NCBI GenBank assembly: GCA_001604185.1
Contig: LVAV01000006.1
Location: 47,504 to 111,503 of the forward strand
Source of the DNA: Clostridiales bacterium Firm_16
GTDB taxonomy: Bacteria; Bacillota; Clostridia; Saccharofermentanales; Saccharofermentanaceae
Direction of reading: 5' to 3'
DNA: 64,000 nucleotides
Below are positions 18,845-26,641 of the stretch, in pieces. Under the pieces are notes generated by a model. The model searched no databases, was not told the DNA's origin, and was given only the letters and a program-made list of their open reading frames with translations. Each line of letters begins with the position of its first letter. Position 1 is the stretch's first letter. The position numbers and the translations under genes are program-made.

Positions 18845-19773
18845 GCTTTCGTCTCTCCGATCAGTTTTTCTGCCTGGTTCACGATGGAGAGGATGCGGTC
18901 TTTGACGGACATCTGCTCCTTGATCAGTCCGGAGATCTGGCCGGCCATGAAGCTGCCCATCTCCTTGTCGCCGTCGACTACGGCTTTGCGGAGGGAACCG
19001 AGGGAGAGCTGCTCCAGCTCATCCAGTGTGGCGCCTTCGGCTTCTTTCTGCAGGTAGACCTTGGTCAGCTGGTTGCGCAGTGTGCGGACCGGGTGGCCGG
19101 TGCTTCTGCCGGTGACTTTGGTATCGATGTCGCTGGCTTTGACTACCAGGTCTTTATAGTTCTGATGGATATGTGTCTCGTCGCAAGGGATGAAGCAGGT
19201 TCCGCACTGTACGCCTTCAGCGCCCAGCATGAAAGCGGCTGCCATTCCTCTGCCGTCGGCGATACCGCCGGCTGCGATGACCGGGATGGATACGGCGTCT
19301 ACGACCATCGGGACCAGTGTCATGGTGGTCAGTTCACCGATATGTCCGCCGGACTCGGTGCCTTCTGCAACTACTGCGTCAACACCCAGTTTCTCCATTC
19401 TCTTGGCAAGTCCGATGGAAGCCACTACCGGGATGATCTTGATTCCGGCTGCCTGCCACTTTTCGAGATAGCGCTGCGGGGATCCTGCACCTGTGGTGAC
19501 TACGGCGACTTTCTCTTCTGCCAGTACGTCAGCGATCTCCGGTGCGTGGGGATTCATGAGCATGACGTTTACACCGAAAGGCTTGTCGGTCAGTTCGCGG
19601 CAGCACTTGATCTGGTTTCTTACCCAGTCTGCGTCGGCTCCGCCGGATCCGATGATGCCCAGTCCGCCGGCGTTACTTACTGCGGCAGCCAGATGGTAGT
19701 CGGCTACCCAGGCCATACCGCCCTGGATGATGGGGTATTCGATATTCAGAAGTTCTGTAAGTCTGGTTTTCAT
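18841..19773 (-). CDS. fabK: Enoyl-ACP reductase II (FMN-dependent)
   Basis: 310 residues of the nitronate monooxygenase/FabK barrel family. IQGGMAWVADYHLAAAVSNA at the start and the phosphate-binding VIAAGGIADGRGMAAAFMLG and GVQCGTCFI stretches are FabK-like. It completes the elongation cycle and is insensitive to classical FabI inhibitors (family knowledge). It lies 46 bases after fabH, where many Firmicutes carry acpP; none is here. Confidence 0.94.
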   Translation of the reverse strand: MKTRLTELLNIEYPIIQGGMAWVADYHLAAAVSNAGGLGIIGSGGADADWVRNQIKCCRELTDKPFGVNVMLMNPHAPEIADVLAEEKVAVVTTGAGSPQRYLEKWQAAGIKIIPVVASIGLAKRMEKLGVDAVVAEGTESGGHIGELTTMTLVPMVVDAVSIPVIAAGGIADGRGMAAAFMLGAEGVQCGTCFIPCDETHIHQNYKDLVVKASDIDTKVTGRSTGHPVRTLRNQLTKVYLQKEAEGATLDELEQLSLGSLRKAVVDGDKEMGSFMAGQISGLIKEQMSVKDRILSIVNQAEKLIGETKA

Positions 19774-19819
19774 ATGTAATCTCCTTTATCTCTTGGTGCG
19801 AGTGTTTTTGCCTTATCAG

Positions 19820-20812
19820 TCAGATCTCTGTCTGGACCGCGCCCCACAAGAGGCCGGCGCCGAAGCTTGAGATCACGATCTTCTTGTTTCCTTGTCCCAG
19901 GATGCCTTCCTTCTTCAGCTCGTCCAGGAGGATCGGGATGCTGGCGGAGGAGGTGTTTCCGGTCTTTTCGATGTTCATCGGGAATTTGTCGATGGGTTGC
20001 TTGAGGCGCTTGGCTACCGATTCGATGATGCGGCGGTTGGCCTGGTGCAGGATGAAGTAGTCGATGTCGTCCGCGGTGGTACAGGTTCTGGCCAGCAGGT
20101 CTTCGATGACTTTCGGCACTTCGGTGACGGCGAACTTGAAGACAGTCTGGCCGTCCATATTGATGTAATTTGATTTCAGAAAATCATCTGTCTTCTCTCT
20201 GCCCTTCTGCATGTAAGATTCGCATCGCAGGCACTCGCCGCGCTTGCCGGCGGCCCGCATGATGGCGTCGTACTGCAGTTTCGGGTCGGCCTTCAGCACG
20301 CATGCGCCGGCGCCGTCTCCGAAAAGGATACAGGTGGAACGGTCTTCGAAATTGACGTAGTTGGTGAGATTCTCCGCACCTACCACCAGCGCGGTGTCTA
20401 CGGCTCCGCTCTTCAGGTAGTTCTGGGCGGTGACAAAAGCGGTGACGAATCCCGGGCACGCGGCATTGACATCAAAGCACATGGCGTTGTCTGCGTCGAC
20501 GGCGGCCTGAACGCTGGCGCTTAGTACCGGGAAAAGCACATTCGGCGTGGTGCTGGCTACCACCACCAGGCCGATCTCCTTCGGGTCGATGCCTGCATCT
20601 TTGACAGCGCGTTTCGCCGCTTCGATGGCCATACTCTCGGATGTATCCTTCTCCGGATCCGAGATGCGGCGCTCCTTGATGCCCGTACGCTCCGTGATCC
20701 ACTCGTCGTTGGTCTCCACGATCTTCGCCAGGTCATCGTTGGTCATGATATGTTCCGGCAGATAACTGCCTATTCCGATTACGCGTCCATAAGACGGTAC
20801 TGAAGGGTTCAT
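19820..20812 (-). CDS. fabH: 3-oxoacyl-ACP synthase III
   Basis: 330 residues; starts fatty acid synthesis by condensing acetyl-CoA or another acyl-CoA with malonyl-ACP. Cys in FDVNAACPGF, His in FILHQANRRI and Asn in EKTGNTSSAS give the catalytic triad. I use ATG 20812, which has aaagg ten bases upstream, instead of an in-frame TTG at 20830 that overlaps that site. It is the first gene of the nine-gene operon. Confidence 0.95.
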   Translation of the reverse strand: MNPSVPSYGRVIGIGSYLPEHIMTNDDLAKIVETNDEWITERTGIKERRISDPEKDTSESMAIEAAKRAVKDAGIDPKEIGLVVVASTTPNVLFPVLSASVQAAVDADNAMCFDVNAACPGFVTAFVTAQNYLKSGAVDTALVVGAENLTNYVNFEDRSTCILFGDGAGACVLKADPKLQYDAIMRAAGKRGECLRCESYMQKGREKTDDFLKSNYINMDGQTVFKFAVTEVPKVIEDLLARTCTTADDIDYFILHQANRRIIESVAKRLKQPIDKFPMNIEKTGNTSSASIPILLDELKKEGILGQGNKKIVISSFGAGLLWGAVQTEI

Positions 20813-20846
20813 AAATACTTTGCCTTTCAAACTATTCTAATATCAA

Positions 20847-20875
20847 AATATATATCTTCTATATGTATATGTCAA
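20847..20875 (-). promoter_or_regulatory. Promoter of the fab/acc operon
   Basis: TTGACA (20875-20870) and TATATT (20852-20847) with a 17-base spacer on the minus strand, about 35 bases before the fabH start. The -10 region runs into TTTTGATATTAGAA, but I cannot match it confidently to a FapR or FabT operator. Confidence 0.8.
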
Positions 20876-20991
20876 TATTGCTTTCTTTGACATTTGGGAT
20901 CTTTGGGGCTCAGAGCGCCCGATTTTACGGCATTTCTGTCCGGTACCGGCATCGAGTCCGCACAACTTCTCCTCTTCTTCGAAAAAAGGTG

Positions 20992-21020
20992 TTGACATAA
21001 ACCCATGCCGCGCATATAAT
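20992..21020 (+). promoter_or_regulatory. Consensus promoter of tRNA-Gly
   Basis: TTGACA (20992-20997) and TATAAT (21015-21020) with exactly 17 bases between, a perfect consensus, 22 bases before the tRNA. Confidence 0.92.
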
Positions 21021-21042
21021 ATCAAATGTTGATTTCAAAAAC

Positions 21043-21117
21043 GCGGGATTAACTCAGTGGTAGAGTGTCACCTTGCCAAGGTGAAAGTCGCGAGTTCGAA
21101 TCTCGTATCCCGCTCCA
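21043..21117 (+). tRNA. tRNA-Gly (anticodon GCC)
   Basis: The acceptor stem GCGGGAT pairs with ATCCCGC; the T-arm GTTCGAATC, D-arm and anticodon loop TTGCCAA are present, with GCC at 21075-21077. A 3' TCCA is encoded. A hairpin terminator follows. Confidence 0.97.
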
Positions 21118-21130
21118 CAGATAAAACATA

Positions 21131-21161
21131 AGGACTGTCTCATACGAGGCAGTTCTTTTTT
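21131..21161 (+). terminator. Terminator after tRNA-Gly
   Basis: Stem AGGACTG...CAGTTCT with inner CTC/GAG, then six T. It ends the tRNA transcript about 15 bases after its 3' end. Confidence 0.8.
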
Positions 21162-21192
21162 CATTGTCGTCATGGGAGATTGCGCTGCCTGT

Positions 21193-21601
21193 GTTGCATA
21201 AGGAGACGCGATGGAGCTTCCTTATGCAATGATTTTCCTTCTTCCGTTGCATAAGGAGACGTGATGGAGCTTCCTTATGCAATGATTTTCCTTTCTCCGT
21301 TGCATAAGGAGACGCGACGAAGCTTCCTTATGCAATGATTTTCCTTTTCCCGTTGCATAAGGAGTCGTGATGGAGCTTCCTTATGCAATGATTCTCCTTC
21401 CTCCGTTGCATAAGGAGTCGTGATGGAGCTTCCTTATGCAATGACTTCCCTTCTTCCGTTGCATAAGGAGACGTGATGGAGCTTCCTTATGCAATGACTT
21501 CCCTTCTTCCGTTGCATAAGCTGACGTGATGAAGCCTCCTTATGCAACTTTCGCCTTTTTTCTGTTGCATAAGGAGGCTTATTCTCTCAATTTGATGCAA
21601 T
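21193..21601. repeat. Tandem array of 53-bp palindromic units
   Basis: Seven complete 53-bp units start at 21193, 21246, 21299, 21352, 21405, 21458 and 21511; a degenerate eighth runs 21564-21601. Each has 11-bp inverted arms, TTGCATAAGGA and TCCTTATGCAA, spanning 36 bp and separated by a pyrimidine-rich 17-base link. The array ends six bases before the hisA stop, in the convergent gap between tRNA-Gly and hisA. The architecture mirrors the 61-bp array at 5.15 kb although the sequences differ. Confidence 0.96.
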
Positions 21602-21606
21602 GGGTA

Positions 21607-22410
21607 TTACTTCCTCTTCCCGCAGATCTCAAGTATTCTCTCGCAGGTCAGTTTCCCGCCGAAAAGATCCAGTGCGGAACCTACGGTAATGTTCACCAGT
21701 CCACCGGACACCTTCTTGAGCTCCCGGATATCTTTATAGGTATGGATGCCGCCCGCGTAAGTGACCGGCAACGCCGCACTCCCCGCCTTTCTCGGCGCAC
21801 TCATATACTCTCCGAAAATATCGAACAGTGCCTGGTCTGGCCCGGCAGCCTTTCCTTCCACATCCACGGCATGCACGAGATACTCGTCGCAGTACTTCTC
21901 CAGACGCTTCAGCAGACTCGGAGTCAGCCGGGTCCGGGTGAACTTCTGCCATCGGTCGGTAACGATATAGTAGTCACCGCCCTTCTTCCGGCAGCTCAGG
22001 TCCAGCACCACGTGCTCGCGCCCCACCGCCGCCACCAGCGCCTCCAGGTTGTCGTAGTTGATCTTCCCGTCGGAGAACACAAAAGACGTCACAATGACAT
22101 GGCTGGCGCCGGCCTTGATGAAGTCACCGGCATTCTGATCGTTGATGCCGCCCCCCACCTGCAGCCCGCCGGGGTATGCCTTGAGCGCCTTCATCGCCGC
22201 CTTCCGGCTGGCCTCGTACGCCTTGGTACCGACACGGTTCAACATGATGATATGACCTCCGCGTATGCCGAGGTCTTTATAGTATTTGGCAAAAAAACTG
22301 GATTCGCGTTCCGAGACGAAGTTTTCCTGGGCGCCCCGATCGCTCAACGTACCACCCACGATCTGCTTCACTTTTCCATCATGAATGTCGATACACGGCC
22401 GAAACTCCAT
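21607..22410 (-). CDS. hisA: Eukaryotic-type HisA isomerase (ProFAR isomerase, HIS6-like)
   Basis: 267-residue barrel enzyme of the fourth histidine step, isomerising ProFAR to PRFAR. FRPCIDIHDGKVKQIVGG at the N-terminus, GGLQVGGGIND, VLDLSCRKK and TYAGGIHTYKDI match the eukaryotic/HIS6 lineage better than ordinary bacterial HisA, as judged by reading only. The start at 22410 has aggag nine bases upstream; a longer frame to 22461 lacks support. The main his operon at 46-55 kb has no hisA, so this gene fills the gap. It lies 84 bases after the HEAT-like gene. Confidence 0.88.
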   Translation of the reverse strand: MEFRPCIDIHDGKVKQIVGGTLSDRGAQENFVSERESSFFAKYYKDLGIRGGHIIMLNRVGTKAYEASRKAAMKALKAYPGGLQVGGGINDQNAGDFIKAGASHVIVTSFVFSDGKINYDNLEALVAAVGREHVVLDLSCRKKGGDYYIVTDRWQKFTRTRLTPSLLKRLEKYCDEYLVHAVDVEGKAAGPDQALFDIFGEYMSAPRKAGSAALPVTYAGGIHTYKDIRELKKVSGGLVNITVGSALDLFGGKLTCERILEICGKRK

Positions 22411-22494
22411 GGTCACTCTCCTAACTTCATTCTCTATGTCCGGCCCGCCTCGCAGGCCCACAATCCAACCAACCTCATCACGAGGCGGTCCGGC

Positions 22495-23436
22495 TTACTT
22501 CTTCTCTTCCTTCTTCGGCACCTTGTTGGTGAAGTCATGGAAGGGATCCTGAATATCGTTGATCTCGCCACCCAGACGACGGATCGCCGACAGGGCCTCG
22601 TAGAATGTCTCACGGTCAATGGTGTGCACGGTTCGATCCAGGTATCCCTTAAGAAGCGCGATGCCTCGCGGATCACCGTAGTCACCGATACAGATCACGG
22701 CGATGACCTTGGCCTTCATGCGACGGAACGCCGCACGGATCGCCTGATAGATCTCATTCTGTTTATTCTGCTGTCCCACATGGGTCAGCATGATCATCAT
22801 GTCCTCATAGGGACCGGTAATTTCTTCATCGGAACGGTTCAGCAGAAAATCGATCAGCACCGGAACCGCCTTATCGCCCAGGCCCATCATCATTACCTTC
22901 ACAGAATCCGCAATATATTCCTGCGTTTTCTCGAAACTGCAGAAACGCGTCAGCACCGGCTCCATCGCCGGCTCATACTGAGCGGAACCGAAGAAACGGA
23001 TCGCCGCCACGCAGGGCTGGAACTTCACGAAGAACTCGTTCTCGTCTTCGCCTTCCTCCGGCTGCCACTGTGCATCCAGCACCATCTTCAGAAGCTTCTC
23101 GCAAGCCTCATCGCCGAAGCTCTTCAAGTGATCCACCAGCGGATAAGGTGTCGCCTCGTCATCAATGATCATGGCCGACTCGTTAAAAGCCGCCAGCGTC
23201 TGTTCCAGATCGAGGGATTCCAGGAACGCTTCACCTGTCTGCCCATCGAGATATTTCTTCTCTTCTTTCCAGAAAGGATCTGTATTTGCAGAGATATAAG
23301 AACGGAAACTCTTAAAGTGCTCCGCCATTTCTCCTTCTGTCGGTCCCTCTTTCGAAGAGACCTGATCAGCGAAGTCCTCGCAGACCTTGGAGATCCTCTC
23401 GTTAAACTCGGTAAACAGTTGTGTTGTGCGCTCCAT
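22495..23436 (-). CDS. HEAT-repeat-like protein of unknown function
   Basis: 313 residues, acidic and entirely helical in appearance, with no signal peptide. The second half has repeated helical pairs (YEPAMEPVLTRF, GDKAVPVLIDFLLNRSD, GDYGDPRGIALLKGYL, ETFYEALSAIRRLGG) typical of HEAT-type scaffolds. The C-terminus is a Lys/Glu tail. Ribosome site ggaggtg precedes the ATG. It may be co-transcribed with hisA, though a link to histidine is unproven. A TATAAT at 23471-23466 on the minus strand probably belongs to its promoter. Confidence 0.7.
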   Translation of the reverse strand: MERTTQLFTEFNERISKVCEDFADQVSSKEGPTEGEMAEHFKSFRSYISANTDPFWKEEKKYLDGQTGEAFLESLDLEQTLAAFNESAMIIDDEATPYPLVDHLKSFGDEACEKLLKMVLDAQWQPEEGEDENEFFVKFQPCVAAIRFFGSAQYEPAMEPVLTRFCSFEKTQEYIADSVKVMMMGLGDKAVPVLIDFLLNRSDEEITGPYEDMMIMLTHVGQQNKQNEIYQAIRAAFRRMKAKVIAVICIGDYGDPRGIALLKGYLDRTVHTIDRETFYEALSAIRRLGGEINDIQDPFHDFTNKVPKKEEKK

Positions 23437-23496
23437 GTTGCACCTCCGGATTAGGTTACCTATGCATTATATCATCTTTTCAGATATTTTCTTTAC

Positions 23497-23529
23497 TTTA
23501 AGGTTCGTTTAAGGTTCATGGAACATAAT
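23497..23529 (+). promoter_or_regulatory. CiaR-like direct repeat with -10 element
   Basis: TTTAAG (23497-23502), five bases, TTTAAG (23508-23513), ten bases, then CATAAT (23524-23529). The TTTAAG-N5-TTTAAG pattern and its distance to the -10 match CiaR-activated promoters described for streptococci; the 11-base periodicity also fits any OmpR-family regulator. There is no good -35, consistent with activator dependence. It points to the short transcript at 23536-23612. Confidence 0.6.
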
Positions 23530-23535
23530 AAAGAC

Positions 23536-23612
23536 GTAAGAGAGATGCACACCTCCTCTTATTCATAAATCCTCAACCCCTAAGGTCCGGCCACCACCGG
23601 ACCTTTCCCTTT
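23536..23612 (+). ncRNA. Predicted small RNA with anti-Shine-Dalgarno stretch
   Basis: A predicted transcript of about 75 bases between the CiaR-like promoter and a strong terminator. It contains CACCTCCTCTT in its unpaired 5' part, which is complementary to Shine-Dalgarno sequences, as in the csRNAs controlled by CiaR. A tiny frame, MHTSSYS, could be read from 23545 but has only a weak ribosome site. The ends are estimates. No homologue can be checked here. Confidence 0.5.
23582..23612 (+). terminator. Terminator of the predicted small RNA
   Basis: Perfect 9-bp stem AAGGTCCGG/CCGGACCTT with loop CCACCA, followed by TCCCTTTTT on the plus strand. The minus-strand side has no T-run, so it is directional, yet no protein gene precedes it on this strand. 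Confidence 0.85.
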
Positions 23613-23633
23613 TTCCCCAAGTCGCTCCATACG

Positions 23634-23666
23634 TCAAAAGGACGCCCCACATTCATGAAGCGTCCT
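23634..23666 (-). terminator. Terminator of the 451-residue lipoprotein gene
   Basis: Stem AGGACGC...GCGTCCT followed by TTTTGACG on the minus strand, about 60 bases after the stop codon. Confidence 0.75.
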
Positions 23667-23726
23667 CGTATCAGAATCACTGATCAACTATATCAAGTCG
23701 TGCACCCGCCAAACGCGGCCGACCCC

Positions 23727-25082
23727 TTACTTCCAGTTGAATCCTGCATCGGCCATAGTTGTATCGATCCAGACCATACCCTTGTCAAAACACTCAAAGA
23801 AAGTCTTGTAGTGTTCCAGGAACATATCTACGAACTCATCTTTCGTCAAGAACTTACATCCATCGTCCTCGAGGATCTTCTTGATCTCCTCTTCACTCTT
23901 CGTTGAAAGCACATCCGTGCCAACTCCGTTATCGTCGGCAATGAACAGGTATACACTACTATTCTTTACCAAGCTTTCCTTAGACTCGAATACCTTATCG
24001 AATTCGCCGGGGTTTGCAGAAATTGACAGAGCATACTTGTATTTGCATGTGAAGACTCCATCACCGAGCGAGATTTCTTTCTCTTCCAGGTTATAGTTTA
24101 TAGTGCAATTCGGTTTGCCTTCCGAATTATCGATCGTCGCTCTGAAGCTTTCACGGAAATCATCGGTATTCGTGGAATAGTTCAGTTCAGCATAATCTTT
24201 CCCATTTGCAAAACACTGGATCATATCCTGCGGCGACAACATAGAATCGGATTTCTGTGCGTACAAATAACGGTATTCTTCAGCATTGGGGGAAAGCTTT
24301 CCAAGAACATCATAGAAGTATTGTGTCCATACCATACCGCAGTCACTGCACACACCGTTCTCAAACTTGTGCTCGTTCTTGATCTCCACTTCCGTACTTG
24401 TCCGTTGCTTCGGATCAACGGAACTATATTTTGTGCCCCAGTCAATACCGAGTTCATCCAGCCCGAAACCCAGTTCCGTGAATGCATTATCTGCAAGCTT
24501 GACCATTCTGGAATACAGGATCGGTATATCCTTTTCGATTTTTGCCTTATTCGCTGCCAGCGCAGAATCCTCCAATGCATAATCCGACAAGTGTCCATCA
24601 AGAAGAGTATCTATAAAGGACTCAATTTGGGAGAGACCCACAGTATTATCCGGAGTATAGTTAGAATAACTGGTATCTCCATATTGCAATCCAAAATCGT
24701 AATACACCATTTCCTTTACCGTATCAATCGCGAAATCGACGCGCTGACCACTTAACGATGAATAATTGAAATGAATGCTTTTATCATCGATCATATACGA
24801 ACCGTCTCCCGGGATGCCGTCCGCAAAGACAGCGACATAATACTCTCCTTCCGGTTCTTTCTCTTTATATAGTTCCAAGGCTTTCTGGAGTTTCTCCGCA
24901 TCCAGCTTCTTGTTATCGTATACGGGCTTCTCGGTAGTTTCGGACGTCTCAGTCTGTGACTGTGTAGTTTCCGTCTGCGACGTGGTCTTACTGGTTTCTG
25001 TTTCTTTCTTCTCTGTGCATCCGCCAAGGATCAATGACGACATGACTGCACAAGACAGAAGCAGAGCAATTGTTTTCTTCAT
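23727..25082 (-). CDS. Lipoprotein of unknown function with a Cys-rich motif
   Basis: 451 residues. The signal peptide ends in LILGGC with lipidated Cys22, then a Thr/Glu/Ser/Gln linker to about 55 and a large extracellular region. Near the middle lies HKFENGVCSDCGMVW, a small Cys-x-x-Cys motif that recurs in secreted proteins of gut Firmicutes (recollection, not searched). No enzyme motif is recognised. It is a single-gene unit with its own promoter (TATAAT at 25171-25166) and terminator. Confidence 0.75.
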   Translation of the reverse strand: MKKTIALLLSCAVMSSLILGGCTEKKETETSKTTSQTETTQSQTETSETTEKPVYDNKKLDAEKLQKALELYKEKEPEGEYYVAVFADGIPGDGSYMIDDKSIHFNYSSLSGQRVDFAIDTVKEMVYYDFGLQYGDTSYSNYTPDNTVGLSQIESFIDTLLDGHLSDYALEDSALAANKAKIEKDIPILYSRMVKLADNAFTELGFGLDELGIDWGTKYSSVDPKQRTSTEVEIKNEHKFENGVCSDCGMVWTQYFYDVLGKLSPNAEEYRYLYAQKSDSMLSPQDMIQCFANGKDYAELNYSTNTDDFRESFRATIDNSEGKPNCTINYNLEEKEISLGDGVFTCKYKYALSISANPGEFDKVFESKESLVKNSSVYLFIADDNGVGTDVLSTKSEEEIKKILEDDGCKFLTKDEFVDMFLEHYKTFFECFDKGMVWIDTTMADAGFNWK

Positions 25083-25165
25083 TTTTTACCTCCACATTGC
25101 GTTATCGAAGCGCAGGATCATCTGTCATTCCTCGAAACACACTCAAATTCTCTCTTTTCAGATAC

Positions 25166-25193
25166 ATTATACAAATATCAAGAAAGTTTTCAA
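25166..25193 (-). promoter_or_regulatory. Promoter of the 451-residue lipoprotein gene
   Basis: TTGAAA (25193-25188), 16-base spacer, TATAAT (25171-25166) on the minus strand, about 85 bases before the start codon. Confidence 0.7.
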
Positions 25194-25222
25194 TCAAATC
25201 TGTTGTAAGCACGCCTTCTATG

Positions 25223-25256
25223 CAAAAAAGAACGCCCCACTTTCGTGAGGCGTTCT
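25223..25256 (-). terminator. Terminator of the 298-residue lipoprotein gene
   Basis: Stem AGAACGCC...GGCGTTCT with loop region cccactttcgtga-like pairing, then six T on the minus strand, about 33 bases after the stop. Confidence 0.85.
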
Positions 25257-25288
25257 CGTAATATTCACTATCAGTCGATACGTGCGGA

Positions 25289-26185
25289 TTAGGGCAGGTA
25301 GTCGATAGAAACAGACTGCAGCTTGCCATCCTTGAACTTGAATGTGTAGTAGGATGCACCCAGGAACTTAGCGGACTTCTGCTTGTACTCGATAGTACGT
25401 GTGTCAGAACCCTCCGGTACTTCGTCCTTCTCCGGCTTCGGAGCGTTAGCCAGAAGCTCGTCCGGTGTCATATCCAGCGGGAAGTTGAAAGTAACCTTAA
25501 CTGTGTCGTCAGCGATCTGGTCGATAGACGGGAGGCTGATGGACTTGATGTTGCAGTCACGATACTTCTGCTCAGAATCTGTCAGGTTCATGATCTTAAC
25601 AGATGCAGAGTGGAACTTAGCCAGATCAAATGTCATACCCATCATGGAGTACTGGTTCTTCTTCATCATTTCGTCATAGATGGACTCGTACTTCTTAGCG
25701 AACGGAACGCCATCATCGATCATGTTCTGAAGTGTGCTCTTACCAAGCTCGTACTTCTTACCGTCAACAAAGAATACCATGTTGTCGAAATCAACCCACT
25801 TGTCGCTATACTCGGAACGATCCTTGGATTCCTCAGTCTCCTTGGACTCTTCCTTAGACTCTTCCTTGGACTCCTCAGTTTCCTTAGACTCTTCCTTGGA
25901 CTCCTCAGTAGTTGTCTCTTCCTTAGACTCCTCGGTTGTTTCCTTAGTTGTCTCTTCGGTTGTCTCTTCAGTCTCCTTGGACTCTTCCTTAGACTCCTCA
26001 GTAGTTGTCTCTTCCTTGGATTCCTCAGTAGTTGTCTCTTCCTCGGTTTCCTTCTCAGTCTCTTCTGTTGTTTCCTTTTCCTTTGTCTCTCTTGTGGATC
26101 TGGAAGACTCAGAAGTCTTGCTGCAGGCAGCCATGGAAGCTACCATGCCGAGAACCAGAAGAATAGATGCAATCTTCTTTTTCAT
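25289..26185 (-). CDS. Lipoprotein with long Glu/Thr/Ser/Lys repeat linker
   Basis: 298 residues. The signal peptide ends in SMAAC; about 105 residues of Glu-Glu-Thr, Glu-Ser-Lys and similar repeats follow, then a folded domain of about 170 residues starting at KWVDFDNMVFFVDGKKYELG. The linker probably spans the cell wall. The domain resembles no enzyme I recognise. ATG 26185 has ggag eight bases upstream and gives a clean signal peptide; another ATG lies six bases earlier. Confidence 0.75.
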   Translation of the reverse strand: MKKKIASILLVLGMVASMAACSKTSESSRSTRETKEKETTEETEKETEEETTTEESKEETTTEESKEESKETEETTEETTKETTEESKEETTTEESKEESKETEESKEESKEESKETEESKDRSEYSDKWVDFDNMVFFVDGKKYELGKSTLQNMIDDGVPFAKKYESIYDEMMKKNQYSMMGMTFDLAKFHSASVKIMNLTDSEQKYRDCNIKSISLPSIDQIADDTVKVTFNFPLDMTPDELLANAPKPEKDEVPEGSDTRTIEYKQKSAKFLGASYYTFKFKDGKLQSVSIDYLP

Positions 26186-26362
26186 TTTCATTTCTCCTTT
26201 TAATAAGTAAAAACTCAACCTGCGCGGCACTTCATCCACCGCGTTGAACATTGTATCATAGCGTTTTTCATTCGAAAATGATTAATAAAGCGGAATCTAT
26301 TGTCAAAATGACGATTTTTTACGCGCATTTGAGAAATAGCCCGCTTTATTCCTCGCCAAAGC

Positions 26363-26396
26363 AAAAAAAGAGACCATCCCGTGGGATTGGTCTCTT
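26363..26396 (-). terminator. Terminator after tRNA-Cys
   Basis: Stem AGAGACCAATCC...GGATGGTCTCT with loop CACG, followed by seven T on the minus strand, immediately after the tRNA. Confidence 0.9.
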
Positions 26397-26401
26397 TTAG
26401 C

Positions 26402-26475
26402 TGGAGGCACCACCCGGATTTGAACCGGGGATAAAGGTTTTGCAGACCTCTGCCTTACCGCTTGGCTATGGCGCC
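26402..26475 (-). tRNA. tRNA-Cys (anticodon GCA)
   Basis: Acceptor stem GGCGCCA with TGGTGCC, T-arm GGTTCAAATCC and anticodon loop CTGCAAA with GCA. TCCA is encoded at the 3' end. 74 bases. Confidence 0.96.
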
Positions 26476-26641
26476 GTCTCATGTCAGCGTATGAAATAAT
26501 AACACCAAACCCCGTCTTTCGTCAAGCATTTCAGATGGATTGTCCGCTGACACTTGTAACATTTCACAAGGAGGTTTCGAAACCTCCGCCCGTATCTTCC
26601 ACGTGCCCGCAACCTGCGAAATACAAGAAGTTTCCGCAGCC

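Noticed and set aside
20813..20880. FapR or FabT operator in the fab promoter
   Set aside because: AT-rich partial matches only; no convincing full palindrome.
21193..21601. CRISPR array or origin iterons
   Set aside because: Units are fully repeated without variable spacers; no replication protein is near.
23497..23513. WalR as regulator of the small RNA promoter
   Set aside because: WalR boxes are TGTWAH repeats; the site here is TTTAAG-N5-TTTAAG. A CiaR-like regulator is expected elsewhere in the genome.
23545..23568. Seven-codon leader peptide MHTSSYS inside the predicted small RNA
   Set aside because: Only a weak ribosome site, and its sequence overlaps the anti-Shine-Dalgarno stretch; kept only as an alternative reading.
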